From CAYQPF01 sp964419225 (GTDB taxonomy: Bacteria; Cloacimonadota; Cloacimonadia; Cloacimonadales; CAYQPF01), in contig CAYQPF010000011.1 of assembly GCA_964419225.1 (NCBI GenBank), forward strand, positions 1-62,451: a DNA stretch of 62,451 nucleotides. The letters are read 5' to 3'. Position 1 is the stretch's first letter, and each line of letters starts with the position of its first letter. This document shows positions 17,808-28,139 of the stretch, one piece after another. A model generated the notes under the pieces. That model ran no database searches and was not told where the DNA came from. It saw nothing but the letters and a program-made list of their open reading frames with translations. A program made the translations under genes and the position numbers.

Positions 17808-19517
17808 ATGTCTAAGAATATTATCGAAAAAAAAGCACGTAAGTATTTTTCTGAAGATTTTAAACCGGAATCATGGGAAATTGTTCAAGAACAATGGAAT
17901 AATATTATAAATACACCGCTTAATTCAGTCGAAGAGTTGGAAGAAATGGTGGAAAAATTTAGTGAATTTAATGCAATTTTATCTCAGATTGAAGCTTGGT
18001 TGTATATCAGAATGACCTGTCAATCTGACAATCCTGAAAACGAAGAGAAATTCAACAAATTTTACTCTGAAATTATTGGACCTTCTCAGGATTATGAGTT
18101 CCAGTTTAAGGAGAAGTTTTATAGCAGCCCTTTTAGAAAGGAATTGGATGCAATAAGATATGCTCATTTAAACAAGCTTATTAGTAATGAAATGGAAATA
18201 TTCCGTAAAGAAAATATTCCTCTATTTACTAAAGAATCAGAACTCGCTAACAAATATGGTGCAATTAATGGTAAAATGTCTGTAATCTATAATGGTGAAG
18301 AAAAAACGATGCAGCAGTTAAATATATTTTTGAAAAACAAAGATCGTTCAATCAGAGAGGATGTGTGGCGTTTGAAAATGAACAGGATGGTTCAGGAGAA
18401 AGACATACTAAACAACTTATTTACTGAGCTTTTAAATGTACGTGTAGATGAATCCAGAAATGCCGGATTTGAGAATTACCGAGACTTTAATCATAAGAAG
18501 AAAGGCAGATTTGATTATACTCCCGAAGATTTGTATTCTTTTCATGCAGCTGTAGAGAAAGTAGTAATTCCATTTATTAAAGAAATAAATGAAACAAGGA
18601 GAATTGCCTTAAATATAGATTCTGTCCGACCTTGGGATACTGCAGTAGATACCGATGGTAAAATTCTCAAACCTTTCCTGACTACTGCCGATTTTATTGA
18701 AAAGAGCATAAAGGTTCTTAATCAAGTTGATCCTGAATTTGGTGAAGTTTTATTAAAAATGAAAAACACAGAACTGTTAGATTTGGAAAACCGTAAAGGA
18801 AAGTCTCCCGGAGGTTATAATTATCCTTTGGAAGAAATGGGGTCCTCTTTTATTTTCATGAATTCTATTGGCCTGCATAGTGATGTTGTAACTCTTCTTC
18901 ACGAAGTTGGCCATGCTATGCATTCCTATTATTCTGTGAAAGAGCCGATTTCACATTATCGGGCATTGCCCAGTGAAGTTGCAGAACTTGCTTCCATGTC
19001 TATGGAGTTTCTCACAATGGAATACTGGGATGAGTATTATAAAGACCCGGAAGACTTAAAGAAAGCAAAACGGGATCAGCTGGAAGGTGCTTTAAAATTT
19101 CTGCCTTGGTGCATGATTGTGGACGCTTTTCAGCATTGGATATACCTGCACCCTGATCATACAATAGAAGAAAGATATGAGCAATATTTGCAGCTTGTGG
19201 ACAGGTTTGCAAATGGTGTTGACTGGAAAGATCTCGAGGAATTGAAGAAAATTGGCTGGCTGTTCCAATTACATATATTTGAAGTTCCATTCTATTACAT
19301 CGAATATGGAATGTCACAATTAGGTGCTCTGGCTGTGTATAAAAATTATAAGGAAAATGGCCAAATAGCCATCGGGCAATATAAAGATTTCTTGAAATTA
19401 AGCTATTCAAAACCACTAACTGAGTTATTTAAAACTGCTGGAATTGAATTTAGTTTCAATGAAAAATATATTAAGGGACTTGTGTCTTTTGTTAAAGAAG
19501 AATTGAAGAAATTATAA
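17808..19517 (+). CDS. M3 family oligoendopeptidase
   Basis: A 569-residue cytoplasmic zinc metallopeptidase of the M3 (PepF/thimet oligopeptidase) family. The active site LLHEVGHAMHS has HEVGH at residues 365-369; the third ligand lies in PSEVAELASMSMEFL ~25 residues on (~390). Length fits M3B/M3C-like bacterial oligopeptidases. It cleaves short peptides, in line with an amino-acid fermenting lifestyle (inference). No signal peptide. AGAGGT precedes ATG 17808; the gene is monocistronic between two terminators. Confidence 0.93.
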   Translation: MSKNIIEKKARKYFSEDFKPESWEIVQEQWNNIINTPLNSVEELEEMVEKFSEFNAILSQIEAWLYIRMTCQSDNPENEEKFNKFYSEIIGPSQDYEFQFKEKFYSSPFRKELDAIRYAHLNKLISNEMEIFRKENIPLFTKESELANKYGAINGKMSVIYNGEEKTMQQLNIFLKNKDRSIREDVWRLKMNRMVQEKDILNNLFTELLNVRVDESRNAGFENYRDFNHKKKGRFDYTPEDLYSFHAAVEKVVIPFIKEINETRRIALNIDSVRPWDTAVDTDGKILKPFLTTADFIEKSIKVLNQVDPEFGEVLLKMKNTELLDLENRKGKSPGGYNYPLEEMGSSFIFMNSIGLHSDVVTLLHEVGHAMHSYYSVKEPISHYRALPSEVAELASMSMEFLTMEYWDEYYKDPEDLKKAKRDQLEGALKFLPWCMIVDAFQHWIYLHPDHTIEERYEQYLQLVDRFANGVDWKDLEELKKIGWLFQLHIFEVPFYYIEYGMSQLGALAVYKNYKENGQIAIGQYKDFLKLSYSKPLTELFKTAGIEFSFNEKYIKGLVSFVKEELKKL

Positions 19518-19536
19518 ATATAAAAGCAATAAAATT

Positions 19537-19565
19537 AAGGCTCTCATTTTTTGAGAGCCTTTTTG
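19537..19565. terminator. Bidirectional terminator between convergent genes
   Basis: A perfect 10-bp stem AAGGCTCTCA/TGAGAGCCTT with a T5 loop, flanked by A-rich and T-rich runs, serves the peptidase (plus) and dedA (minus). The dedA stop codon (19544-19546) lies inside the left arm. Confidence 0.88.
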
Positions 19566-20170
19566 ATTGAATCCTTAAAGAAGATATAAACAAAAATTAG
19601 AATACCACTGAAAAGTAAAATATAATTCAATTCTTTGTAATACTCTTGCATTAAGTACTGGTATTTGCCGAAATAAAAACCTAAAGCACCTAACACAGCA
19701 GACCAAAGTAAGGAACCAATTAAAGTATATAAGGCAAAATTGAAATAATTCATCTTAGCTATGCCTGCAGGAATAGATATTAAATGTCTGATAACCGGTA
19801 CTAATCTGCCAAAAAATATCGAACTGTTTCCATGTTTATTGAAGAACTTCTCAGATTTTACTAGTTTTTCTTCGGATAAAAGAAGATATTTGGCATATTT
19901 ATGTTTGACAAAACTATGGAGAATGGTTCTGCCTAAGAGCAGAGCTACCAGATAATTAATACTTGCTCCTACTAAACTGCCGATTCCACCGGCTAAAATC
20001 ACCAGATAAATGTTAAGTTTGCCCTGATAAGCCAGATAAGCTGCAGGAGGTATGATTAGTTCGGAAGGTAATGGGATTATTGTACTTTCAACCGCCATTA
20101 AAACAGCTACTCCCGTATATCCCATTGATCCGAAAGTATCAAGAAGATAGGTAAAAAATCCTGAAAACAT
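19544..20170 (-). CDS. DedA/SNARE-associated family membrane protein
   Basis: About 208 residues, DedA (VTT domain) family. The signature segments are ESTIIPLPSELIIPPAAYLAYQG (~25-47) and FFGRLVPVIRHLISIPAGIAKMNYFNF (~130-156; core FGRLVPVIRHLISIPAG), with 4-5 hydrophobic helices. Family members are undecaprenyl-phosphate or lipid flippases. I place the start at 20170 (MFSGFF) after GGAGA (20178-20182): a longer frame to 20218 would run through the terminator of the upstream minus-strand gene. Confidence 0.9.
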   Translation of the reverse strand: MFSGFFTYLLDTFGSMGYTGVAVLMAVESTIIPLPSELIIPPAAYLAYQGKLNIYLVILAGGIGSLVGASINYLVALLLGRTILHSFVKHKYAKYLLLSEEKLVKSEKFFNKHGNSSIFFGRLVPVIRHLISIPAGIAKMNYFNFALYTLIGSLLWSAVLGALGFYFGKYQYLMQEYYKELNYILLFSGILIFVYIFFKDSIKKALKK

Positions 20171-20187
20171 AGATTCATCTCCAAAAA

Positions 20188-20215
20188 AAGAGGTTGAACA
20201 TAGGCCCAACCTCTT
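20188..20215 (-). terminator. Terminator of the C25-like gene
   Basis: Read on the minus strand, AAGAGGTTG and CAACCTCTT form a 9-bp stem followed by seven T. It lies 26 bases past the stop of the 1817-residue gene and just upstream of dedA. Confidence 0.88.
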
Positions 20216-20240
20216 CAATTTTATTTGTTATTTGTTTTGA

Positions 20241-23200
20241 TTATTTGATTAGCAATGCTTTTCTCACAGAATTAAATTCCCGGGTTTTGATCTTATAGAA
20301 ATAAACCCCAGAAGATACACTCTTGCCTTGCTGATCTTTACCGTTCCAAACTACCCGATGCGTACCTTTGGTCAAGTAATTATTCACCAATGATTTCACC
20401 AGCTGTCCTTTGATATTGTAAATAGTTAATTCCACTTTTGTGTCTTTAGCTAAACTGAAGCCAATTGTAGTTTCCGGATTGAAAGGATTCGGATAATTTG
20501 CATTTAATTTATTCACAGGTTTTTCAAGATCTGAATCCTGCTCTGAGACTGGCACATAGAAGAAATTGATATTATTTGTGGAATCACTTTCCCCAGTGTC
20601 ATACTTAGCAGTTACAAAGTATTTGTAGTTGTTGTAGGGCAGTAATACTTCATCGTAACTGTTTTGCTGAGTTGTGGCTATCAATTGAAGTGCACCTGCG
20701 TTGATTTGTCTGTAAACATTATAGCCCAGAAAGACCATACGGCTGCTGTTGGAACTTTTTTTACTATTGTTTCTTGCTAACTCATTCTGTCTGGGAGCGT
20801 CAAAAGACCATCCTAAATGCACAGAATTGGATGGCACGTCGATACTGGATACCAGACTTGTGGGAGCGTTTAGATAGTGAATTTGGAAGTTCAGACTGTC
20901 AACATAAGAATTGCTTGTCTCCAAATTGCAGGGTTGAGATATTGTTTCGTGAAAAACTTCTCCGGCAGTTACTGAATATTGACCTGATGGCATAAATAAA
21001 CGATAATAACCTTGGTCATTAGTATAGACGATATTATTATTTGCTTTAACATAAACTTTTTCAAAGTTTGAAGGACTATCGATAAGATAAACACGTCCGG
21101 AAATACTGGCAACATTCTGAACAAAACCGGAAATATAGATATCATCAATCAGCCAACCACGTCTGACAACTGAGCCATCAGAACCCATCCGCCATTTAAT
21201 AATAACAGTGGAATTGGCAAAAGCAGATAAATTAAGTGATGCCTGAACCCAACCATTGCTAGCATTGCTCCAGCCTGGCTGTTGTTGAAGAGCAGAGACG
21301 CTTTGATGAGTATATCCGCCTTCAGGAGTAACTAATTGGAAGGAGGCTCCGTTGTCTGTAGAAACGCTAACATTTCCCCCATCATAATTATTTTCAAATT
21401 CATAAAAATGGTAGAAACTGAGTACTGAGTTCGAACCAATTTGTATTGGTGCTGATAAAAGGGCTATTTGCAATCCGTCAGTATAATCTCCATCCTGAGT
21501 TATAGACCAGCAATTACTACCTGAATAGGGAGCCGGATCGGAAGTAGTACCGAAGAACCAGCTTCCGGCAGGTTGTGCAGAAAAGTCTGCATTACCATTT
21601 TCAAAATCAGTCGCGAATCCATTTGTTTGAATTCCGAGACTTACTGCATAATTTTGTGTATCATCCAAAGTAAGTTGTAAGGGCAGGATTGTTCCTGGAG
21701 TGGCTGTAGCACTTATAGCGACATCAAAACACAATTGTAATGTATTGTCAGCCGGAACAGATTGATAACTTACATGAGGTGTGGTTATCGATAATAAAGG
21801 ACTTGTTGAGGATAAATTTGCATTTCCAGGAGCTGTTGGTATCAAGCCCTGGTTTTTCAAATTTACAATATATGTTATAGTTTCACCTGGATCTGCTAAT
21901 CCGTCCAAATTCCCGAGTCTGTCGTTAACATAAGTTTTATCAAATGTTAAACTGGATGATACTACAGTTAAGGATAACATTCTGTCCCAGGCTGATTCCT
22001 GAGATTCTACATGTACATTTAACAGGATGGTATGAGGGGTAGGACAGTTCTGTGCAACCTGAATCTGGAAATAGTTGATATTAACACCGGAAGCACTGCC
22101 TTCAACAGTATGATATGATGAAGTGTCACAAATAATTGAGACAAATGGATCGCTGGTGGCAATAGTCACAAAGGGATTTTCTGCAGCTACTGTTCCCAGA
22201 TTATTCAGGGTAATACCTAAATTAACTAACTCACCTGACTCTAAAAATTGATTATTATTAGCATCATGCACAATTGGAGCACCTAAAATCAGATTGGCCT
22301 GATTCTGCAAAACTGGTACAGTTGTAAAAAGAATAGCCATTTCATTTTGCAGAGGTTTGGAAGTTAGTGGATAAATGTTTTGATCTGTATATTGCAAACC
22401 GACAAGACCTGTGTGATCTTCAATACCAACAGTGGCAAAATTGCCATGTTCTGTGCCTGATTGTGAGTCAACATTATTTACGATCTGATACTGGATTTTT
22501 ATAGGTGAATCCCCCATTGATGTAGCATAGAAAGATGGATCATAGAGAATAATCTGAAAGGTTTCAGCTAATTGAGTATTGAAAGCATTCTTCATATTAT
22601 TCCACTCAATAATAAAAATATGATTTGCTGCATCATAGTAAGTATAAACTCCACCACCTGTAGTTACCAAATCATCCCAAAAAGCTGCAATCATGGGGCT
22701 TGGTCCCATTGGTCCAGGTATTGGCCAGTTTCTGAAATCATGTATTTCAGTATCTCCAAAGGAAATCCAACCATTTGAACAAATACTGATTCTGTTATAA
22801 ACCTGCCCATAGAACAAGAATGTAAATGGCATATCCATTGACATTGTAATATCCTGATTCTCGCCTGGATCGTTAATTCCTGTACTGATTCCGCTTCCAC
22901 CCGCTGATGGTGCAATTTCTATCCACTGGTAATCGGGACGATCAGGATAATCAGCATCTCCATCATCATAACAAACATAACCATAACTGTCAGGTCCTAA
23001 TGGTGTTGTAAGAGAAGGTGTTCCTATGGGAATATTGATGGTTTCAGTCTCAGAATAGTTTTCATTAAAAATTGTAATTTCCAAAGGTACTGTCATTCCC
23101 GGTACAAGATGGGGAAGAGCTCTTAGCTCAAACCAGTTTTCATTACATGAGATCGCTTCTCCTAACAGAATATTGCCAAATGTAGCCAAAGAATCTGTAA

Positions 23201-25694
23201 TTTCAAAATTCCCATTGGGACAGATGATTGTTGCGGATATATTCTCCAAAGGTACCATTCCATTATTCTGCAATGTTATTCTAAACTGGGTGGTCTCACC
23301 CGGCTCTAAAATATTGTTTCCACTATCTAAGATTTGATAGGAGAGTACATCCAAATCTACTCCGGAAATTGTCATTTCCAAGGTATTGTTCCAGACAGAT
23401 TCTCCCGACATAATTACCAAATTGAATCTGGCTATGTGTTGATTTGGACAATTTGGTGAAATTAATATATTGAAATCATCCAAACTTGGCACTATCAGAC
23501 CTGGGTCTATTGAACCAAATGTCTCTAAGGTGTCTGTGATAGAAATATAAGGATCAGTCGAACTCAGACTGGCTGTTACTTCACCAGCTATACTGTTCAT
23601 ATAGTTTTTTAGTGATACCGAAAGCTCTATAGTTTCGCCGGAATTTGGTATTGAATCTGCATTTCCGTTTGATTCGCCGTGACTGTCGTCATCAATAGTA
23701 TAGCCGACTAAGCCAACACTTCCTGCAGTATTTACAGCGATTGTATTGATAGAGGGGATAAATCCGTTCTTTGTGACAACCAGATTTATTTGTCCTGTTT
23801 GTGCAGGATTATAGGTAAGTGAAATATAACCTGAAGGATCTGTATAGCCTGTGGCAAAAACAGAGTCTCCCAGGGAAGAAATGGTTACCCAGGCGTCTGT
23901 TACAGGTATATGTAAACTATCCAATACCTGTACTGTGATTTGATTGTTTCCCAAAGCTACTTGTTCGGGGTAATTGACTGTCAACGGTTGAGGAATTGTA
24001 AGATTAATTTCCATTGATGGGTCACCCATTAAGTTGCACCAATGGTTAAAATTCTGTGCCTGACTGGGATTTGTAATACCATATGTTTTCGCGATGAGTA
24101 CTTTGCCATTCAATAAAGCCTGTCCCATATCTCTCATTTTATTACGGAAAATACCATGAAAAATTCCGCCATTCAAACAATTATTAAAAGCTGTATGAGT
24201 TCCTGTTGTAGCCATACCTATTGCTGATAAAGCTCCTTTAGGTGCTGTTGTAGTTCCGCTTCTTAAAAGAACTTCAGTTGCACTGTCACTGTTTTCAAAG
24301 CTTCCTGTTCCACATGTGATGATGACTGCATTCGGCATTCTCATGGGATTATTGAGGGAAGAAGGACTCCATCCGCTCATACCCAAATAACCACGGTAAT
24401 TATAGATTGTACAGCCTTCGTTAATTGCATTAGTTATATCACTTGGATTTGGTCCGTTATCATAAATTTCTGAAAAAGTGTAATTGCTGTTATAATCCAG
24501 CATCATTTCCTTAATATAATGGCTTGTATCTATGGTGGATTGTCCTGAATGTGACGGATCACCAACCAAAACTGTGTTTTCATACCAGGAAGTATCACCA
24601 GTCATATTAGGTGTCATCTCACTGAGTTTAATTTTGGCCCAGACAGTGCTGAATTGAGCTGCAGTTGAAACAGAAATACGACCTATGAACAAGTCCCCAA
24701 AACTATCCCCCTCTGTTATAAGGGTATAGGGATAATCGCCTTCGCCATAAGTAGTTTGATAACCATTGTACGTAGGTATCATAATACTGCCAGAAGCATC
24801 TCCTATTAAGATCACATATTCCGGAGGATTCTCCCAGGTATTATAAGCATTTGCTATATATGTTTTGATCGCTGTTGTTGTAGTGCCGGTAACTTGTGTT
24901 GATGCGGTGTTTACAATGAAACCTTTCTGATGCTTCCAATCTGCGAATTGTTGCAAAATTGATGTGATCTGAGTGGAATTTGGATGAATTATCAAAAGAG
25001 AACGGTTTTGATATTGTGGCATCTCATCTCTGATTTGATCAAAATTCAAAATCTGAGATCTGTATAGGGGCTCAAAACTTCTGGATAATTTTCTGTTTGA
25101 TATAGTATAAGATCCCAATGAACCACGATAATTTACTCTTATACTAACATTCGTTCTAATATTTAATTCATTTTTGTCCGGATTAAATGATAAAGGTTGG
25201 ACTGTAAGGGTTACAATTCTAAAGTCTCGAAAAACAGAAGCTTCACTGATTTTAACAGCTTCAATAGGATAAATATTGTGGGAAGAATAATAATTGTTAT
25301 CGATGGTAAAGTTTCTTAGTTGAGGGTCAATCGCAGATCCTTTGGAAGGATAAGGTAAAATGTTCTTTAATAATCTGGTGTCTTCATTTACTATTTCGAT
25401 ATCATATTCACATCCGTTGGGAATAGCAATAGTAGTGGAAAATATAGGTAATTCAGGTTTTCCTGCTTCCAGAAGATATCCGGCTTCAGGGTGTCTTAAA
25501 TGTGAATACTCCTTACCTAAATAATTTTCGGTTGTAATGTCAATTCCGTTCAGTTTAAAACTGATATCAGTATAAGATGATTTACTGTCTGTGACAGTAA
25601 ATGTATTGCCGGTTTCTTGTGATAATGGAAGATATTCCGCCATTAAACTAAGAAACATTCCTGTTAATAACAGGCAAAATAGAATCTTTTTCAT
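20241..25694 (-). CDS. Secreted C25 (gingipain-like) multidomain protein with type IX sorting domain
   Basis: An 1817-residue exported protein. Signal peptide (~1-19); C25 propeptide-like region (~50-220); caspase/gingipain-fold domain (~235-560) with YVILIGDASG and the catalytic-Cys segment IITCGTGSFEN (Cys ~461). Where gingipains have a GHG histidine this protein has NYRGYLGMSGW, so the catalytic His is Tyr. Then come repeated CARDB/Ig-like domains with EPGET and DPGET linkers, a jelly-roll MAM/adhesin-like domain (~1390-1570), a carboxypeptidase-regulatory-like domain, Fn3, and a ~80-residue C-terminal sorting domain (NYPNPFNPETTIGFSL, then GVYFYKI). Probably surface-attached through a Por-type system; peptidase activity is doubtful. 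Confidence 0.85.
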   Translation of the reverse strand: MKKILFCLLLTGMFLSLMAEYLPLSQETGNTFTVTDSKSSYTDISFKLNGIDITTENYLGKEYSHLRHPEAGYLLEAGKPELPIFSTTIAIPNGCEYDIEIVNEDTRLLKNILPYPSKGSAIDPQLRNFTIDNNYYSSHNIYPIEAVKISEASVFRDFRIVTLTVQPLSFNPDKNELNIRTNVSIRVNYRGSLGSYTISNRKLSRSFEPLYRSQILNFDQIRDEMPQYQNRSLLIIHPNSTQITSILQQFADWKHQKGFIVNTASTQVTGTTTTAIKTYIANAYNTWENPPEYVILIGDASGSIMIPTYNGYQTTYGEGDYPYTLITEGDSFGDLFIGRISVSTAAQFSTVWAKIKLSEMTPNMTGDTSWYENTVLVGDPSHSGQSTIDTSHYIKEMMLDYNSNYTFSEIYDNGPNPSDITNAINEGCTIYNYRGYLGMSGWSPSSLNNPMRMPNAVIITCGTGSFENSDSATEVLLRSGTTTAPKGALSAIGMATTGTHTAFNNCLNGGIFHGIFRNKMRDMGQALLNGKVLIAKTYGITNPSQAQNFNHWCNLMGDPSMEINLTIPQPLTVNYPEQVALGNNQITVQVLDSLHIPVTDAWVTISSLGDSVFATGYTDPSGYISLTYNPAQTGQINLVVTKNGFIPSINTIAVNTAGSVGLVGYTIDDDSHGESNGNADSIPNSGETIELSVSLKNYMNSIAGEVTASLSSTDPYISITDTLETFGSIDPGLIVPSLDDFNILISPNCPNQHIARFNLVIMSGESVWNNTLEMTISGVDLDVLSYQILDSGNNILEPGETTQFRITLQNNGMVPLENISATIICPNGNFEITDSLATFGNILLGEAISCNENWFELRALPHLVPGMTVPLEITIFNENYSETETINIPIGTPSLTTPLGPDSYGYVCYDDGDADYPDRPDYQWIEIAPSAGGSGISTGINDPGENQDITMSMDMPFTFLFYGQVYNRISICSNGWISFGDTEIHDFRNWPIPGPMGPSPMIAAFWDDLVTTGGGVYTYYDAANHIFIIEWNNMKNAFNTQLAETFQIILYDPSFYATSMGDSPIKIQYQIVNNVDSQSGTEHGNFATVGIEDHTGLVGLQYTDQNIYPLTSKPLQNEMAILFTTVPVLQNQANLILGAPIVHDANNNQFLESGELVNLGITLNNLGTVAAENPFVTIATSDPFVSIICDTSSYHTVEGSASGVNINYFQIQVAQNCPTPHTILLNVHVESQESAWDRMLSLTVVSSSLTFDKTYVNDRLGNLDGLADPGETITYIVNLKNQGLIPTAPGNANLSSTSPLLSITTPHVSYQSVPADNTLQLCFDVAISATATPGTILPLQLTLDDTQNYAVSLGIQTNGFATDFENGNADFSAQPAGSWFFGTTSDPAPYSGSNCWSITQDGDYTDGLQIALLSAPIQIGSNSVLSFYHFYEFENNYDGGNVSVSTDNGASFQLVTPEGGYTHQSVSALQQQPGWSNASNGWVQASLNLSAFANSTVIIKWRMGSDGSVVRRGWLIDDIYISGFVQNVASISGRVYLIDSPSNFEKVYVKANNNIVYTNDQGYYRLFMPSGQYSVTAGEVFHETISQPCNLETSNSYVDSLNFQIHYLNAPTSLVSSIDVPSNSVHLGWSFDAPRQNELARNNSKKSSNSSRMVFLGYNVYRQINAGALQLIATTQQNSYDEVLLPYNNYKYFVTAKYDTGESDSTNNINFFYVPVSEQDSDLEKPVNKLNANYPNPFNPETTIGFSLAKDTKVELTIYNIKGQLVKSLVNNYLTKGTHRVVWNGKDQQGKSVSSGVYFYKIKTREFNSVRKALLIK

Positions 25695-25710
25695 ACTTGT
25701 TTCCCCTTTA

Positions 25711-25739
25711 TAATAAAAAAAGGCAGATTTCTCTGCCTT
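25711..25739 (-). terminator. Terminator of the first propeller lipoprotein
   Basis: Minus-strand stem AAGGCAGA/TCTGCCTT with a 4-base loop is followed by a T-run. It is part of a 120-bp segment repeated identically at 26967-27086. Confidence 0.85.
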
Positions 25740-25744
25740 GATTT

Positions 25745-26818
25745 TTAAATTTTGATTTTCACTATCCCTTTGTCCCTACTCGCTACATAAACAAATCCAT
25801 CATCAATCAAGACTTTGTTCACATAACCCAGTACGTCAGTAGGAATATTCGTTAACAACTTCGGTTGAGCAGGTGAACTTATATCAAAAACATAAACTCC
25901 GCCACCACCGGATCCAACAGCCAAAAGATTACCTTCAATAGCTATTGATTCAGCATAACCTGCCGTATCGTAACTATAGACAATCTTCATATTCGATAGG
26001 TTACTTTTATCTATTACCTGTAAGCCTGTCTGCTTGTCTGCAACATATATATAATTCCCGACAACCTTAAGCTTTATGGCTTCACCCGGAGTGTCAACTG
26101 ATCCGGCTAAAACAGCATTTTCTCCACTTATATCATATACTTTTATCCCCGTCTGACTGGTGGCAAAATATGCCAAATTATCCACAATATCAAGTCCCTT
26201 AATATCTGTAAAAAAAATCAAAGAATCATGTTCTACTGAACCAGGTAGCCCGGTAGAAGGATGATAACTAAAGAAATCAGAAAGGCGGAAAGAAGTTTCA
26301 GTACCATCTGTTTCAGGAAATTTAGGATTTACAATCGCAAATCTGTCCTGATAGCCTGGTAAAGGGGTATTGTAAAAAAAAATATCTTTGATATTTAAAG
26401 GATTTCCATCTGCAATGGCTTTGTAAATTGGGATAGACTGATCAGTTAGATCTAAAATGTAAATTGAGTTAGTATCAGTTTCATCAATGTTATAAACAAA
26501 AAGATAGTTGGAATTTCTCGAATATTTAATAAACTTGACATGATTAAGAAATGTAGGTTCTATATGCATTGAGTCATTCTTTGAATAAACTTCTGTCCCA
26601 TTAAAATATTTTTCCCCAGTACTTTTATCATATATCGAAAACCCACCCCGATCTTCTGCTACAAATAGTTTGTTGGGACCTATTGAAAAGTCAACAGGTT
26701 CGCCTATAGTAGAAAAAATGTGTTCGATTGAGTAATTCGTATCTTTATAAGGATCATTAGCTTTGGCACAGCTTAGGAAAAGAGTTGCAACAAATATAAT
26801 AATCCCTAACTTCTTCAT
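25745..26818 (-). CDS. LVIVD-repeat beta-propeller lipoprotein (copy 1)
   Basis: A 357-residue lipoprotein: the signal ends with LFLSCAKAN (lipid Cys17). The body has ~40-residue repeats in which V.G.YIYVAD..TGLQVIDKSN and IEGNLLAVGSGGGGVYVFDIS-type segments recur, as in LVIVD/propeller proteins exported by Bacteroidota-like bacteria. Function unknown; a surface scaffold is a guess. It is a tandem paralogue of the gene at 26995, and the last ~90 bp of coding sequence plus the terminator are identical between them. Confidence 0.82.
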   Translation of the reverse strand: MKKLGIIIFVATLFLSCAKANDPYKDTNYSIEHIFSTIGEPVDFSIGPNKLFVAEDRGGFSIYDKSTGEKYFNGTEVYSKNDSMHIEPTFLNHVKFIKYSRNSNYLFVYNIDETDTNSIYILDLTDQSIPIYKAIADGNPLNIKDIFFYNTPLPGYQDRFAIVNPKFPETDGTETSFRLSDFFSYHPSTGLPGSVEHDSLIFFTDIKGLDIVDNLAYFATSQTGIKVYDISGENAVLAGSVDTPGEAIKLKVVGNYIYVADKQTGLQVIDKSNLSNMKIVYSYDTAGYAESIAIEGNLLAVGSGGGGVYVFDISSPAQPKLLTNIPTDVLGYVNKVLIDDGFVYVASRDKGIVKIKI

Positions 26819-26962
26819 TATTCTTCCTCCACTATTCTACTTCACACAATAAAGCAATTACTGTTCCAAGAATTAATCCCATAGTACATAGATTGGGAAT
26901 AATCTTACTTCCTCGATTCAAATTAGTATTCGCGTAAAACGATTTTCTAATTGAGGTTTTAG

Positions 26963-26989
26963 ATATAAAAAGGCAGATTTCTCTGCCTT
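26963..26989 (-). terminator. Terminator of the second propeller lipoprotein
   Basis: Same AAGGCAGA/TCTGCCTT stem as at 25711, with a shorter T-run on the minus strand. Confidence 0.82.
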
Positions 26990-26994
26990 GATTT

Positions 26995-28074
26995 TTAAAT
27001 TTTGATTTTCACTATCCCTTTGTCCCTACTCGCTACATAAACAAATCCATCATCAATCAAGACTTTGTTCACATAACCCAGTACGTTAGTAGGAATATTA
27101 GTTAACAATTTTGGTTGGGCCGGATTACTTATATCAAAAACATAAGCTCCTCCACCCCCGGAACCTACAACTAAACGATTACCTTCAATAGCAATTGATT
27201 CAGCGTATCCAACAGTATCATAATTATATACTATCTTCATATCTAATAAATTGCTTTTGTCTATAACCTGTAATCCTGCTTGCTTGTCTGCAACATATAT
27301 ATAATTCCCGGCAACTTTAAGCTTCGTTGCATCCCCAGGAGTATCAATAAACCCTAACAAAGGTGGAGTTATTGGTAAAGTCTCTCCATTTGTGTCATAA
27401 ACTTGTACACCCGTTTGACTGGTAGCTATATATGCCAAACTGTCAACGATATCCAATCCCTTTAATTCTGTAAACAAATTTAAAACAAAATTTTGATTTG
27501 AATTTGGTAGTCCGGAATATGGATCATTACTTAAAAAATCAGATATACGTAAATACGATTTACTGCCATTCGCATCAGGATTTATAGTAGCAAATCTGTC
27601 TTGATAACCTGGTGAAGGAGTATTATAAAAAAACATGTCCTTGATATTGTAAGTGCCTCCGATTTCATTGTATTTGTAAATCGGTCTGGTCGGATCAGTT
27701 ATATCTAAAAAGTATATTATATTTGATGTAGTGTTATCTCTGTTATAGACAAAAATATAATTGGAATTTCTTGAATAATTTATAAACTGAACACTTGTTA
27801 AATGGTAAGGTATCTCTGTAGCTGGATCTCCTTGTGGATAGATAATAGTCCCACCAAAATATTTAGTTCCATTGCTTTTGTCATATATCGAAAATCCACC
27901 CTGATCTTCGGCTATGTATATTTTGTCCGGTCCTATTACAAAATCTACTGGTTCTCCCATCGTGGGATAAATCTTGTCAATGGTATAACTGGTGTCTTTA
28001 TAAGGATCATTGGCTTTTGCACAGCCCATGAATAGTGTTGCTGCCAATATGACAATTCCTATTACCTTCTTCAT
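26995..28074 (-). CDS. LVIVD-repeat beta-propeller lipoprotein (copy 2)
   Basis: A 359-residue paralogue of the preceding gene. Lipobox LFMGCAKAN (Cys18), same PYKDT start of the mature protein, same propeller repeats and the same C-terminus (YVASRDKGIVKIKI). Divergence is greatest in residues ~80-210 and vanishes at the 3' end. Each copy has its own terminator, so they are separate transcription units made by tandem duplication. The 176-bp spacer to copy 1 shows nothing else I recognise. Confidence 0.82.
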   Translation of the reverse strand: MKKVIGIVILAATLFMGCAKANDPYKDTSYTIDKIYPTMGEPVDFVIGPDKIYIAEDQGGFSIYDKSNGTKYFGGTIIYPQGDPATEIPYHLTSVQFINYSRNSNYIFVYNRDNTTSNIIYFLDITDPTRPIYKYNEIGGTYNIKDMFFYNTPSPGYQDRFATINPDANGSKSYLRISDFLSNDPYSGLPNSNQNFVLNLFTELKGLDIVDSLAYIATSQTGVQVYDTNGETLPITPPLLGFIDTPGDATKLKVAGNYIYVADKQAGLQVIDKSNLLDMKIVYNYDTVGYAESIAIEGNRLVVGSGGGGAYVFDISNPAQPKLLTNIPTNVLGYVNKVLIDDGFVYVASRDKGIVKIKI

Positions 28075-28139
28075 ACTTCCTCCAATTCTTATTCTTTATT
28101 TATTATAAGCAATTATTATTCCATTGTTTTATGGCTGAT

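Noticed and set aside
20171..20218. An N-terminal extension of the DedA protein
   Set aside because: It would translate through the terminator hairpin of the upstream gene, and a good ribosome site precedes 20170.
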